A DNA stretch of 64,000 nt, taken from positions 20,414,438-20,478,437 of the forward strand of contig NC_054888.1 of NCBI RefSeq assembly GCF_018320785.1, given 5' to 3'. Under the pieces are notes generated by a model. It ran no database searches. It saw only the letters and a program-made list of their open reading frames with translations, and was not told the origin of the DNA. Made by a program: the position numbers and the translations under genes. Below, piece by piece: positions 1 through 13,500 of the stretch; position 1 is the first letter of the stretch; each line of letters starts with the position of its first letter. The DNA is from Cheilinus undulatus (lineage: Eukaryota > Chordata > Actinopteri > Labriformes > Labridae).

Positions 1-1455
1 AAGGCAGATTTGCTTTGTAACTATTTGCAAATTTTTCCTAACAGATTGTATAGCTCTCTGAATGTCTGGGATTTTTTACTGTTAAGTTGTTGACAGCAAT
101 AGCACAACCACCATCTCATGTATACTCAGGGTGTCTGTGTGGTCTTAAAAAATATTTAAAGTTGATAAATCAATTTAAAATTAAGGCTTTTAAAAAGTAT
201 CTTACATTCAAGTCTCTAATGTATTAAATTATGTAGCATTAAATTTTTACATTCATCAAACATGGATGTAGACTAGTTTTTCTGCTTTTGCTTTTATATA
301 TATAAACTTAAGACACATGTTTAATGAATTTAGATGTGCCAGTATTTCTTTTTTGTATGCTGGGAGAATTCACAGCAAATCTAGACTTACTGAAGTAGAT
401 TTTTTTTCATTTTTAGAACTCTACTGTAGTGAGCTTTAGCTTATCATAAAGGTACTATAACTAATTTATTCTGTTTATGTACAAAAATCAGACCTCCCAT
501 TGATAGCTGCTTTATGGTATCAAACTGAGGTGTGTTTTTTTCTCAGTCTGAACTCAAAATGCAAATAAAAAGCTTCACTTGCATGCTACAACAAGAAATA
601 TCCACATTTTTCTTTCTATATTGTCATATTTTTATATTGCAATCAGCACAAAACATATACAGCATGTGACTGCTATATATGCCTTATGAAATGGACAAGA
701 AATTGAAGATTTGGGTCTTTAAATGTATGAAGAGACTCTTGAAAAAGACCTTAAAAAGTATTAACTTTGACGTAAGATTTTCTGATATAACGTGTATAAT
801 CAAAGCTTCACTGTTGAATGCACTGATTGCAAAATTGAGGGCCAATACAGATAATTAAAATGAAAATGTAGCTAATGCTACCACCAGAGTTTTTTCTTTT
901 CCTTTTTAGTGTAAGACTCCATGATTGGCCATGAAAACAGATCAGAGTTTGCCCAACAGACTTTTGACATTTTCTGCCACATAGTCTTGTGGTAAGGTGT
1001 GACCTTACATTGAACTATAGTTACCTTTCTGATGGGTTCTCTCCTCAGTGTAAAACAGCTAAACACTCCACATCTATCAATTTTAAATTCAATAGAAAAA
1101 TGTTCTATCGATTAAGATGTTAACGGTTGTAAGCATTGTTGACAATTTCCCCCCATGAATCTGACCTGGGGTTAGTGAAGGGTTGAGATGAGGTGACCTT
1201 TAACTGAAGCCTCCTGAGATGTGCTCTAAATGTTACAGCAAACACACACTCACAGATTTCTCCTCTACATACAAACACACACACCCTCTGTTGTCATTCT
1301 GCATTAGGTAAGGGTCAGCGGTTGATGAGAGACACAAGCAACCTCATAAGCAAAAAAAAAAATCAGGTCAAGGTGACATTAGCTCTACAGTATGTTTTCA
1401 CTCACATGTTTATATAAACCAGCATTAAAATGATAAATGATGTTCCTGTCCTCAG
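1..1455 (+). other. ahr: ahr intron (partial), no other feature seen
   Basis: AT-rich intronic sequence upstream of the first visible ahr exon. I see no exon, RNA gene or recognisable repeat apart from short A/T runs. Confidence 0.6.
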
Positions 1456-1592
1456 ATGGTGAGTCGATGTCGACCTCTTCCTGCCTGGTGAGCTACAACC
1501 CGGACCAGCTTCCACCTGAGAACTCATCCTTCCTGGAGAGAGGCTTTGTGTGCCGCTTCCGCTGTCTGTTGGACAACTCTTCAGGCTTCCTG
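1456..1592 (+). CDS. ahr: ahr exon: linker between PAS-A and PAS-B
   Basis: 137 bp, flanked by an acceptor (tgtcctcag) and a gtgaga donor. It starts with two bases of a codon and ends in phase 0 at ...SSGFL. The encoded stretch includes [13 protein letters not shown] and [11 protein letters not shown], which match the segment of vertebrate AHRs leading into PAS-B. Confidence 0.93.
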
Positions 1593-4500
1593 GTGAGACT
1601 GAAATAACAATTCAGTTTTACTTTATCTTACCCTAGGAAAAGAACATCCTCAGGGGGCTCTTATTCAAAGCAATAACAAAGGAGTCATACAGGTGATTCT
1701 CTAGATTAGTGTAGATATTTCATTGTGAAAATTCTACGTATTGTTCCTTTAAGGGCAGCTTGCAACAACATTATCCAGAGATAGTAGGAAATTCAAATAT
1801 AGTCCTCAGTGTGCGCTTCTTTTATTCACACTGGGCCCAGGAGGACAGCTTGGATTCCCTGTTATCTTTAAAGTAGTAATATTAATCAAAATTTGAGAGT
1901 TGTGGTGTTTTCAGGCTCATTGGTGCTGCTGGCAGTATGGCGTGCCACCTCAGAGTCCCTTAGGGATCAGAAGCCACCATTTACTCCTGTAATCCGTCTT
2001 AAGAGAGCCTCAGGGTCGTGGGGAAAAGGGCCTTAATCCTCCCACCACCCAGAGGAGACCAGAGCACAAGGGGAAACTTGCTTAGTCAGAGTTGGTAGCT
2101 CCAAAGCAGCCACTGCTACTGCCACTAAGACAATTAGCTGCATAAGAAGGAAAAACACTCTGAGGTTCAGTGGCAGCACTAAGCCCTGGACCTGCTGGGA
2201 AAACTGGGTAGTAAAGGGTCTTTCATGAGCAAGGCACCACATTCAACCGCTCCGAGCATGTACAAAAATGTGAACTTTCATTCATGCAGATGCTTTCTTT
2301 TATCATTTCTTTGTAACTGGGACTTTTGATTCCTCTATTGGGGATCTTCTTCCAATCTTCAATTAGAGTACATATTTGGAGTAAAACACTCAAAAACTCG
2401 CAAAGCAGTTATGGAAACCCCTTCTTGTGTAACGGCCCTCCAGCAGGGCTCGCTAGGGGCTTCAAACCTGTCCTCCCTCCCAGTGCGTTTGCGTGAGCAG
2501 TAAGCCAGGTTTCTGCTCCTGTCTACTGGTCACTATGGCTTTGTTTTAGTAATCCCTCCTGCTATTCAGGGCTGGATTCCTGACATCATGGCTGCAGGCT
2601 CTTAAACCCACCAAGGTCAATTAACCAGAGCTAACGGAGGAGGTGGGGGTCCTGAGAGGTGGGGGTTAGAGGAGGACAGGCTGTTTCAGGTTTTTGCAAG
2701 GTTGGGAGCTGCTTGACATTGATACAGAAATGACAAGTTTTCTGTTAGTTGGAAAAGCAAAGTACAAGTCGGATATTTCCACACATCAGTAAAATCAATA
2801 CACCGGAGCTACTTGAATCGATCAATTTAAGTCAAGAAATCAAGTTTAAAGAATAAAAACTAACCAGAAAAGGAGATTGTCTCTGATAAAGAAGTCATAA
2901 ATTTAAACTAAGACACAGCCGTGTTATTTACCTCATCAGGACTTCTTTGGTCTGAACATCTCATGATGACAAAGGACCTCAGCCTTTGCATCCTCACAGA
3001 TAAACTAATTAATGAAGTTGACTCGGCCTCCATCGCTTTAACACTGCAAATAGTAAACAGTGACTCATGTGACCAGAGGGAGAGTTGCTGGAGGGTTTCC
3101 AGTAAGAGACACGAGCCGACCAGTCTGTTCACAGTCTGCACAAGTGTGATTACTGTCTGCATTACCCAGCAGGGTAAATAAGACTAATGGTACTCGACAG
3201 AGAGAAAGAAACAGCACTCTCTCGTCTCTGAGGAGAACGGCTCAGCTGTCTTCTCTTCTAACATGATCTGTATGTTCTCCTCTCACAGGCTCTGAACATC
3301 CAGGGTCGGCTAAAGTTCCTCCACGGTCAAAGCGGTCAACAATGTGACAACGATGGGACTTCTCCGCCTCAGCTCGCCCTTTTCGCCATCGCCACACCCC
3401 TCCAGCCCCCAGCCATCCTAGAAATCAGGACCAGGAACATGATCTTTAGGACCAAACACAAGCTGGACTTCACACCCATGGCCTGTGATGCAAAGTACAT
3501 ATTGTGTTGGCTTCACTTTGGTTATGTTGACCCCTGTCCATGTGCTGTTGAGTTTGTAATTCTGGTGTTAATCTGCTGAATTTTCAGGGGTAAAATTGTT
3601 CTGGGCTACACTGAGGCAGAGCTGAGAGTTCGTGGCTCAGGCTACCAGTTCATCCATGCTGCCGACATGCTGTACTGTGCTGAAAACCACATCAGAAGTA
3701 AGTAACAGCCTTTCATGTCTCCTGCATTTTGCTTTTTTGGATTAAACCAGCTACAGGCATAAAAGCCCATTTCGAGTAAACGTCCACTGTGGGTGTTGAA
3801 TTTTGTTTAGACCAAAGGCAAACCTCAAAGAAATAATTTGGGTGGATGAGCAGGTCATTGGTGAAGAGTTTACATGCGCCTTCTCTCGGTCTGTCAAAAT
3901 ACAAGCGCCTTCAGCGACCCTGTTTCAAACATTTTCATGCTGCATTTGTGCCTCATTCTCAAACTGTTTCATTTGTCTACAGTGATATTTGCAAATGATA
4001 TAAAACAGATGAGCAGAGCTGGTGTCAGTCTGTGAAACTGAAAAGTGTCTTTGGAGCTGCAACAGCTAGGCAGGATCATCTAGTCTTTTCTATCAAGTAA
4101 TCTGACCAATTCAAGAGTATTTTATCACACAGTTTGGTCCCTTTGGTCCCTGAGTGAACACAGCCCAAACGTAAGGCAAATAAGCAACACCAGGACAAAC
4201 TGATCCATGATTTAGACCAAGGTAAGCAGATCTGAATTCAAAGGACCTACCTTTGTTGTATCATGACTGTAGATGGTGCTTCAGATCCAGGCCTAAGCTA
4301 TATCACCATTAAAACCACCTCTCCACATGTCAACCAAAGAAATCAACGATGGCCCAAAAAAATCCATCAATCACAATGACGATGAGACTGTTTTTGTTTA
4401 CTAAAGGATTTAATTCAATCTATCAAAATTAGGGGGGGTCGAAACCTGGGTCCATAAGGAGGGTTAGGGTTAGGGTTAGAAATATCCGAAAATCAATAAC

Positions 4501-7500
4501 GTTTCAGCTTATCGATACTGCTATTGAGTCTCAGTGTCATTTTAAGATAAGACTGGTGTAAAAACATACATCATTTCTTTCAAGGGGAACATAAACAAAA
4601 AGCACATCAATGTTGTGCATAACATCAAACCAGAATGTGGTACCTTCTACTGTCGACTTGATGAAGAAAGATGTTGCCTGTGAGTCACATGCAATCATAT
4701 CCGCCTGCGCTGGGAGTAACAGGCTCTCATACCACTCTCTTCAGCTGCTTCAGAACAGTTTTCTCCTTCAGCTGCTCAGATAAATGCTGAAAAGTGCTAC
4801 AAAACTTTGTAGCAAGTCCTGTTTGTTAAAAGTATTAATCCAGTGTAGACATATGTGGTGGAATCGGCAGAATTAAAGTTAATTAGTGAACTTAACAAGC
4901 TGAAGACAGAAAATATGATGCGTTTAGGTAACCTCAGTAAATTAGATGACTGTATTGTATATGTTAGGATGTGTTTAAATGTCACATAAAAATGGGAAAA
5001 TCTTGTTTTTGACGAGAAACCTCAATAAATACAGTTGTGAAAATGAATAATGTGTTTATATTTGAGGGATATAAAACAGATGTGACGGACTGAATCATAG
5101 CTTTTTAACTCGAGCACTACTCAGCTAAAACCACTCGAGTGTAAATATTTGTCTCAATTTTGTTTTTCCACCAAACTATAGAAAAGTATTGATAGTGGTA
5201 TCGATAAGGACTCAGATCAATAAGGAGTATCGATAAGGGTATCAATATCAATAAAAATTAACAATCCCCATCCCTAATCAAAATACAGATGGACAGATGG
5301 GACAAGCTGAAGGCCTATGTTCAATCCTCTGGAGCAGTTCCAGAAGAGATGGTCTTTATAGTGGACTGTGTTCTTCAAAGTGATTGATTGATTGCCTCAG
5401 TTATCGCTGACTACTTTGATATGCATAATGTTCAATATTTCCCTCCTACTGCACAAAGTTTTGTGTTTTTTCTCCTCATTATCAAAACTACAGACCCAAA
5501 CTCCATCCAGGCTCAATGCACCATAAAAGTTAAAACATCACAGTGCTTGCTATTTTAGGAAGGCTTCAGAGAGTAATCATATGTATATCTTTTTGATTTA
5601 TTGCCTCTACAGTCACCAAAAAAAAAAAAAAACCTGACCTTTGCACCTTTCCATCCGGCTGTGATTGCCATTTATCCACAGTGAGTGTGAAATGACCCAC
5701 CTCTCATCCTGATGTTTGTAACACAAATCAAACAAGCAAACAATCGCTTTGTGTGAGTCTGCTGTTGATGGAGAAAATCTCCAAGCGAGAATCAAGTGTC
5801 CTACTTAGCTCGTGTACCGGATGACCCGGTTAGTTGTAACCATGGCGCCCTCAACACTCTACTATCAGACACACAAACACACACATGAACACACAAAGAC
5901 ACATACTGTATGTATGTAGTCATGCATACAGTAACAGAAATACATGCATATGTATTTGGAAACATACAACACTTGGATACATACATATTCAGCATGCTCT
6001 GCTGCACGCACATATGGGGGGACGGGTTTCATTACAGTGCTACAGAATCTATACAATAGAAACCCCATGGTTTAATTTATGAACAAACATTTAGAGTTTA
6101 AAATAAGATCAATAAGACCTCTAGAAAGAAAGCACTAACATCATTAAAGTGATCCTCATTTTTTCTGGGTTTATTCAAACAAAGGCTTTATGAGAGATTG
6201 CTTCTGCTGCGGACATTTACTCCTATAATCCCTCAGATTATGAGGAAAGTAAACAAATGAGGCCACAGCTCTGAACACCAGAGAGCCTCTGTTACTGCTG
6301 GTCAGTATATCTATTTAAAGTCATTCAGCGTGATTACAAGCTGGGCCGTAAAGACACATTACAGGTCAGAGAGTCTCTGTGCTTCTCTGTTTGGACGAGT
6401 TTGTCCACAAACATAAATATTGCAGGTCCTTTTAAAGGTCAGCATCTTGTGGCTTTTACAGCTAAAAATATTCTGTGAAACTTTCTACAGAAAGTTCTCT
6501 TTTCAGAGAGATATTTTTACAACTTTTCTTGATTTTTTTCTGATGCTATCTGCTCCACAGCAGCCCCTTTGCAGAATTTCATTTGTTGCCTGCCTTCAGA
6601 TTTCACTAGCTAGAATTAAGGCATTCATCTCATTGACACCAAAAGGAGAGTGAAAAGCATGTAAGAAATGTACAGAGCTGTAAAGTCTGTTGACATTTTA
6701 CTATTCTACAACATGCTATCTTGTTAGCGAGCTTAACAGAAAGAAGATCCACAACAATTGGCTAAAAGGGGGCACGTCACTAACTATTGATAGTAGTGGA
6801 GATGGTCAGGCTCCTGTCAGTTAATCAGTTCACATTAACAACTGGGGACTTCTATTGTGAAGAACTTGTCTTCAGCAGTGTTTAAATTGACAGCAGGTGC
6901 TGGAAGGTACAGTATTTACAGCCTCTTCTTTCACCAGGATTCAGAGCTACAGCCCACTTCTTTGAAACATTAATCACAATTGACTTAAGACAAGTGAGTC
7001 ATGAGCTGAAACATCTTATAGCAGGTGCTTAAGCTGTTGTAGTAGAGCTGTAAATTGCTGCGACACAGGGCTTTAGACAACCTGATTCAGCCCGTGTTAA
7101 AGCCCCTTAAAGACAGACAGAGATGCTGTGCAAAGTGAGCAAGCCAGTGTTAATTCTGCAGACTACTTAATTCCCAGTATGCCCCTTTTATTTACTCTTT
7201 ATTGTTGGTGAAAGGTTGAGCTATTGGCAAACTTGGTCCTGCCTTGCATGTGCCCTACAGTCAAATTCATGTGTTCACAGTATTGCAAATAAACATTTTA
7301 TGGCAGAAGTAATACCAGTAACATTATTGATACTGGTTTAATGCCCACTGCTAGATGCACAGACACAATCAGCTCTCTCATCCTCTCATACCAACAGCTC
7401 TTGTGCTTGTGGTGGTTAAAAATGGGTACACTGACCCTGGTGATAAATCAATTACTTCAAAATAAATAGCACAACACATGCAATCAAAAAATATCCACTC

Positions 7501-10500
7501 TGCTGCATGTTTGGGTACATTTTAAGCTGGACTCCATCCAGCGTTTGAGTGGTACACAGTTTTACTTTATTGATTGTAGAATTGAGACTATGAGGAACAC
7601 AGTGATTGTGTTGGGACAGCCAATGTGATCTGTTTGTGTCCAGGGTTACCCAAATATCCAATAGTTTCTTGTAGTGCTGGGGAGTTATGACTTCCCACAA
7701 CTAAATAATGGAGATTAAACGATTAGTTTGACACATGTCCTGTTGAGTTGTCCATATATTTATGTCATGTGTGTCAGGAGTGCATCCTCCTTTCCTTACA
7801 GCAGAGCCCCTATCAAAACAGCTCTCACTTTAATTTGAGTGAGGAGCAGAGGGAGCAACCTACAGTCACTTGTAGTCATATGGCACCACCCTGGTTTTGA
7901 TGAGTTAGACCTAGAGGTGATAGAGCAGTCCAAGATTTCAGTATGCAGCATTAGAAGAGACAGGAATTATGAACACATGCTAAATGTTCCTCCACTATTG
8001 CCGTCTGTGTTTTTGTTTGAGCCAAAGTCTGTCTCTCTTGTTTGCTCTGATGACTGAGACGCCTGACACCAGACGACAGAAACACAACCTGCACCACAAT
8101 TACACACGCCAACAGACACAAAACAGAGCCGTAGAGATGATGGATTGGCGGAGGTGTGTCTACACGTGTGCAAACAGCACTTGTAACATGTAGCCAAAGT
8201 GAACATCAGCATGCAGCCTCCATCAGAGCGGCAGCACGCCCGGCTGAGCAAATGCAGTGTGAGAGTACGCACACTGCGGGGCGTGCAGAGCATAAACAGC
8301 AGTGACACGGAGCCTCCAATGTCTTGTCTGATGTGATTCCAGTGATAAAGACGGGCGAGAGCGGACTCACAGTCTTCAGGCTGCTCACCAAGGACAACAG
8401 ATGGAAGTGGGTCCAGGCCAACGCCAGGCTCGTCTACAAAAACGGGAAGCCGGACTACATCATTGCTACCCAGAGGCCTTTAGTGTAAGTTGGCAGTGAT
8501 CTCAGCTTGAGTTTTAGGAAGGAAACCCTCACTCCACACCATTTCCACTCACTTTTTCTAGCACATTTGTGCAATGTAGACCATGATCCTTCTCTTTTCA
8601 TTAGAAGTATGACTGACGATCATTAGTCTGTATATTTATTGTCAAGTGTTTGAGTTTTTCTGCAATTTTTGGTGATTGAAATAAGATTACTCAGATCATG
8701 TCACTGTTACTTTTCTCTTATTTTGACAACCATTTGTTATTTCTTTATAGACAATATTAGTATCTGATTTTGGTTCATATAGCCCAGCCCTACAGTACAG
8801 TATATTTAAACGGCTTTTTCTCTTGTTTTCCCCACAGAGACGAGGAGGGAGGGGAACACCTGAGGAAGCGATCGATGCACCTTCCCTTCACCTTCGCCAC
8901 CGGGGAGGCGCTGCTCTACCAGACTGGCTATCCCTTGCACGGCTTCTCTGACTCCACCCAGAGCAAAAGTAAAGGCAGCAAGTCAAAGAAGGGCAAAGCA
9001 GACAAGAGCTCCTCTGATGAGCTGGACCCCAAGTCCCTGTTGGGGGCGCTGATGAGCCAGGACGAGTCTGTGTATGTCTGCCAGCCGGACGTAGAACCTA
9101 AGATGTCCTTCCACAGTAGCATTTTCAGCGAGCAGCAAGGGGAGGGTGATGTTTTAGGTGGGATGTTAAATAGTGATAACTGGAGTGTTGTCTCTAACGG
9201 GGAGATGGAGAGGTGTAACAACAAATCAAATAGTTTTGATCCACTGCTCGCCACTCTGGACTCCTTGTCTCTGGAGGGAGAGGAGACATGCTCAAACAAC
9301 GAGCTCTTTAACGCCCTGGAAACCCTCGGCCTTAATGCTGAGGACCTAGAACTATTACTGCTGGATGAGAGGATGATCCAGGTGGAGCTGGACCCCAACC
9401 ACATCCCATCTCTTAATGACCTCCTTACCAACAATGAAATCCTCTCCTACATCCATGACTCCCTGGAAAATGGGACCAGCGAGGAGACACAAAGAGACAG
9501 ACAGCCAGACTCATCCCACAGCGTCCTCACACCCTCTCAGTCCGTCCCTCCAGCTCCTCCCAGCAGCAGGACGCCCATTACCTCGCTGTCACAGCAGATG
9601 CAGCAGCACATGAATACAGGGGAATTAGTTAAAACTCAGAAAAGGCAGACTCAGTCTGTCTCGACGCCAGGAGAAGCTTCGACTGGTGTCCCCAAGGGCC
9701 AGTGGATGACAGAGAACCAGCATCACCCAAACAACCACACCCATCATCATCCTGCATTTAAAGCCTCACAGCTTAACGGTGAACATAAACACCTTCTAGA
9801 CTTCAGTCAGCAATGGCAGCTTCAGCAGGACCAGATCCAGTCCCAGCAGCAGTTAAACAGCCAGAGCTTTTTGCTGCCTGGCTTCCAGAATCATCTTGGA
9901 CTAAATGGATCCTACACCCCAAATGGACACTCAGCCTTTGCACAAAACGTGGAGGTCAGCTACACAAGTTACAACATCTCAAACACACATCATCTGGGTG
10001 GTGCACTACCAAACGGTGTCACCACACCAGACTTTACCCACTACCAGGCGGCCAACACGCAGCCCTACGAGCTGCAGGCTCAGCAGAAACACCAGCAGCA
10101 GATGATGCTGCAGCAGACTCAGGTTCCTCCATCCTGTTTATCCCAGGGTCCCAGTCAGAGCTCTACACTGGAGCTGGAGCAGTTACTGGGTCTGTCACAG
10201 CCACAGCACAGTCTGCCATCATTAGAGGCCTACAGCATGTTCAACAACACGACACAAGAGTCCGCCCACAGCAAGGTAAGAGACCAAAGGGAGGGAGGGG
10301 ATCATGAGGTGAGTTAGAAGTGTATTTAGGGTGTTTTTGTTCTAGGTCAATCAGTCCTCCTCTTTTATTAGACTCTGGTGCTGTCTGATTGTAGTGAGAA
10401 CTAGAACCTACCTTGATCTGACTTTAATGCAGAAAGAACTGTGCTTTTTCTAGGACTAAACCAGACACTGTAGTAAGTCGAGCATGTTCTAAAGACCACA

Positions 10501-13500
10501 GGCAGACCTGAACAATGCTCAGAAATAATTTGGTTGGATTAGAAGGTCATGGTTCAGAACGATTTATATACACGTTCTCCTTAACTGTCTTCCTAAGCAC
10601 CTCCAGTTCTGTTGTGTCTCATTTTTATACTGTGTGCTTTACTTTTAATGATAAATGTAAACAAGAAAAACACTGATGAGCATAGCCAGCATCAGTCTGT
10701 GTTGTTGTCTGTCCATTTTGAAATTGGGAATCTTTGGAGCAGCCAGGAAAGAGGTGACTGGTCTGCCTTAATGTGACCAATTAAAGAGCATTTTCCTCAC
10801 ATAAATGCAAATAACCTTGTGTGAAAACAGAGGAAAATTAGCTTTATCCTGCTTGTCCAATAAAAGGTGAGGAATGCTTCCCCCTCCCTCATGCTGAAAA
10901 TGATTCTCTCTAAGACCGTCTGTCCCGTTTCTTTTTAAATCTCAAATGGAGTAAACCTGCCAACTCTGCTCACCACTGTTTGGTCTAGGAGTCAGACTTG
11001 GGATCTGAGCCCACCGACGAAGCCTGAAGAGCGTGTTTCCCCTCAAATATCAGAGAACGTCAACAAACCGAGGGCTGCGGGACCTTCAACCCCTCAATCC
11101 TGGGTGCTCTCTTTCTTTGTCAGGAAAATGGATTTTTCCGAGTCAGCACACAGAGGCCGCGGGCTGGCATGGAGCTCAGTGTAAACTGTGATGATGTGAC
11201 CGGACATGCCATGTAAATAAGACGGGGGGAGATGGGTCAGAGCAGCGCAGTCCAAGAATAGAGTCCACTAGAATCTCTCCTCTGCTGGAGATTGTAGAGC
11301 ATTTGAGTTTTTATTAGTCTGGAGGAGAACTTCACACTTTTACTCTTCATTAGACATGCATTAAACAACTTTGACTAAAAAGTTTCTGTAACCGCTGCTA
11401 GTATGTTTCACCTGATTTAACCAGTCCTTTTCTAGAAAGAACTTTAAAATGTTTTTACCATCTGTGGCTGAGGAGAGTTTTGATTGAGGTACATCTACCC
11501 AGGTATTACAAAAAAGATCTATAAAACAACATGGGCAGTGCTAGGAGGGGGAGGGACAAGATAAGACACACCCATTCTCTCATTCCTTCCACCATCATGC
11601 TTTTGTGGATGTGATTATTAGGCATAATGTCATAACTGTCCAAGGTAGACTATCACAGACTACCAGAGTGTGAAATGACAGTATATACTCCTGTACAAGA
11701 CACAGAATCGTTACATATCAACCTCACTCTCAGGAAAAAATATAGTTTATTCACAATCTGAAGGGAAAAATGACACCACATGTACATTTACCCAAGCCTG
11801 CCCACAGAATTTGCTGCGCCCCTGTAAACTCAGTCAATGGGCCTGTTCCAGTTGAGATTTATTTACGATAATGTATGCACTGGACCAGAAGCAATGGTGC
11901 TGGTATCTTTTTTTTAACAATAACCTCACTTTCAAGCTGAAAAGTGTGCCAAGGTATGGTGGGTTTTGATGTTGAACATATTTCTTTGTGCCCACTCTAA
12001 GCCCTTTTTACCACTTATAACACTTTTCCATTACTTTTTCTGGCCGGTTTTGCCACTCTTCACAGATTTTGGCATCTTTAACCCACTTTTGCCTCTTAAA
12101 TCATTCTAACCCAATTTTGTTTTCTTTTCTTACTAATTTTTACCACTTTTTGACCACTTTTATCCCATTCTCACCACTTTTTCCTGCTCATTTTTCACAT
12201 TTTTCCACCTTTTGCTGCTTTTAACCCTTTTTTTGATACTTTTGTCCAATTTCACCCATTTTTTCCCCTCTTTTTTCCATTTTTAACCGATTCTTGCTGA
12301 CCAGATTTTGCCAATTGACAGGAACTTTTGCCTCTGCTTACACACTTTTGCCACTTTCAGGCCATTTTTGCCCCTTTTTGACCCATTTTCACTACTTATT
12401 CTGCCTGTCATTGTCACTGTAAACCCATTTTTGAAACTTTTTATGCCTCTTCTAACCTATTTTTACACATTTAGACCCCTTTTCTCCACTTTTGATTACT
12501 TTTTCCTCTCTAGTTTTGCCTCTTTTTGTCCTTTTAACTCTTTTGTCACTTTTAACCCATCTTGTGCCACTTTTTGGCTCACTTGTGCCACTGTAAACCA
12601 ATTCTTTACCACTTTTAACCCTTTTTTGCCACGCTATGGCCAACTTTCACGACTTTTATGACCATTTTTGCTACTTGAACCATTTTTTTGCCACTTTTTG
12701 TCCCTCTCTCAACACATTTCTGACCATTTTGCCATTTTTCACATTTGTTCAGGCATTTTCCTCTTAAAGTTGTCTAACTTTCTTCTACTTTATTTCCTGG
12801 CATCCTGGCCTTTGTGCTTATGATGGCTTAGCTATGAAGTCTGACATTACTTTTCAAATGGTTTAGGTCAGTGTGTCCATACACATTGTTAATATTACCA
12901 AAAAAGGTAATCCTGTTTTAATTTCTAGAAAGGTTATATTGTAATATAGTGTGAAAAACTAAACATTATTTTGTTGCTTTTATGAGTGATTTTAATTCAT
13001 ATTAAAGATAAAAGTATGGATATCAAAGCTTCCATGGGCCCCCATTTGCCAGGGCTCCAGATAACTCTCCCTTTACTTCACATACATTACCTGCTTCATC
13101 ACCAATCTGATAGCAGAAGCCAGGTTTCAGTCTGTATGAGGCAGTCGCAGTGCATATATGCTTTTAACTAAAATGTCTAGATTTGGACCTGAGGAAATAA
13201 ATACCCATCTACATTGGTTTTTAGATCAAAAACATAATGTTCAGGAGGGCTTATCTTTTTAGACTGTCTGATATGTTTGCAGTTGAGCGGGAGTAATCGC
13301 GGGGATCTTGATGCCTAGAATCAGATCCCAGAAACATTATTCAGGCGGTTAATGAGACTGTATAATGTTCAAGGGAACTAGGAATCTCTCTTCATCATCC
13401 AACAAAACCTTTTCCAGTAATGACAAAGCAGGGAGGGCTGGGGAATGTCATCCTGGAAGCACTAATCAGTTAGAGTACAAAGAGGCTCTCAGCTGGAGAA

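Noticed and set aside
4462..4480. Interstitial telomere repeat
   Set aside because: Only three GGGTTA units, inside a hAT-type element; similar two-unit pieces at 23.54 and 37.38 kb are within chance and repeat variation.
8928..9434. 168-codon open frame on the - strand within the large ahr exon
   Set aside because: It is the antisense shadow of the acidic/Ser-rich transactivation exon; no family resemblance.
9813..10307. 164-codon + frame overlapping the ahr Q-rich region
   Set aside because: Out-of-frame shadow; CAG-rich sequence opens all frames.
12308..12661. 117-codon open frame
   Set aside because: Translation of the pyrimidine-rich minisatellite; low complexity Phe/Leu/Pro.
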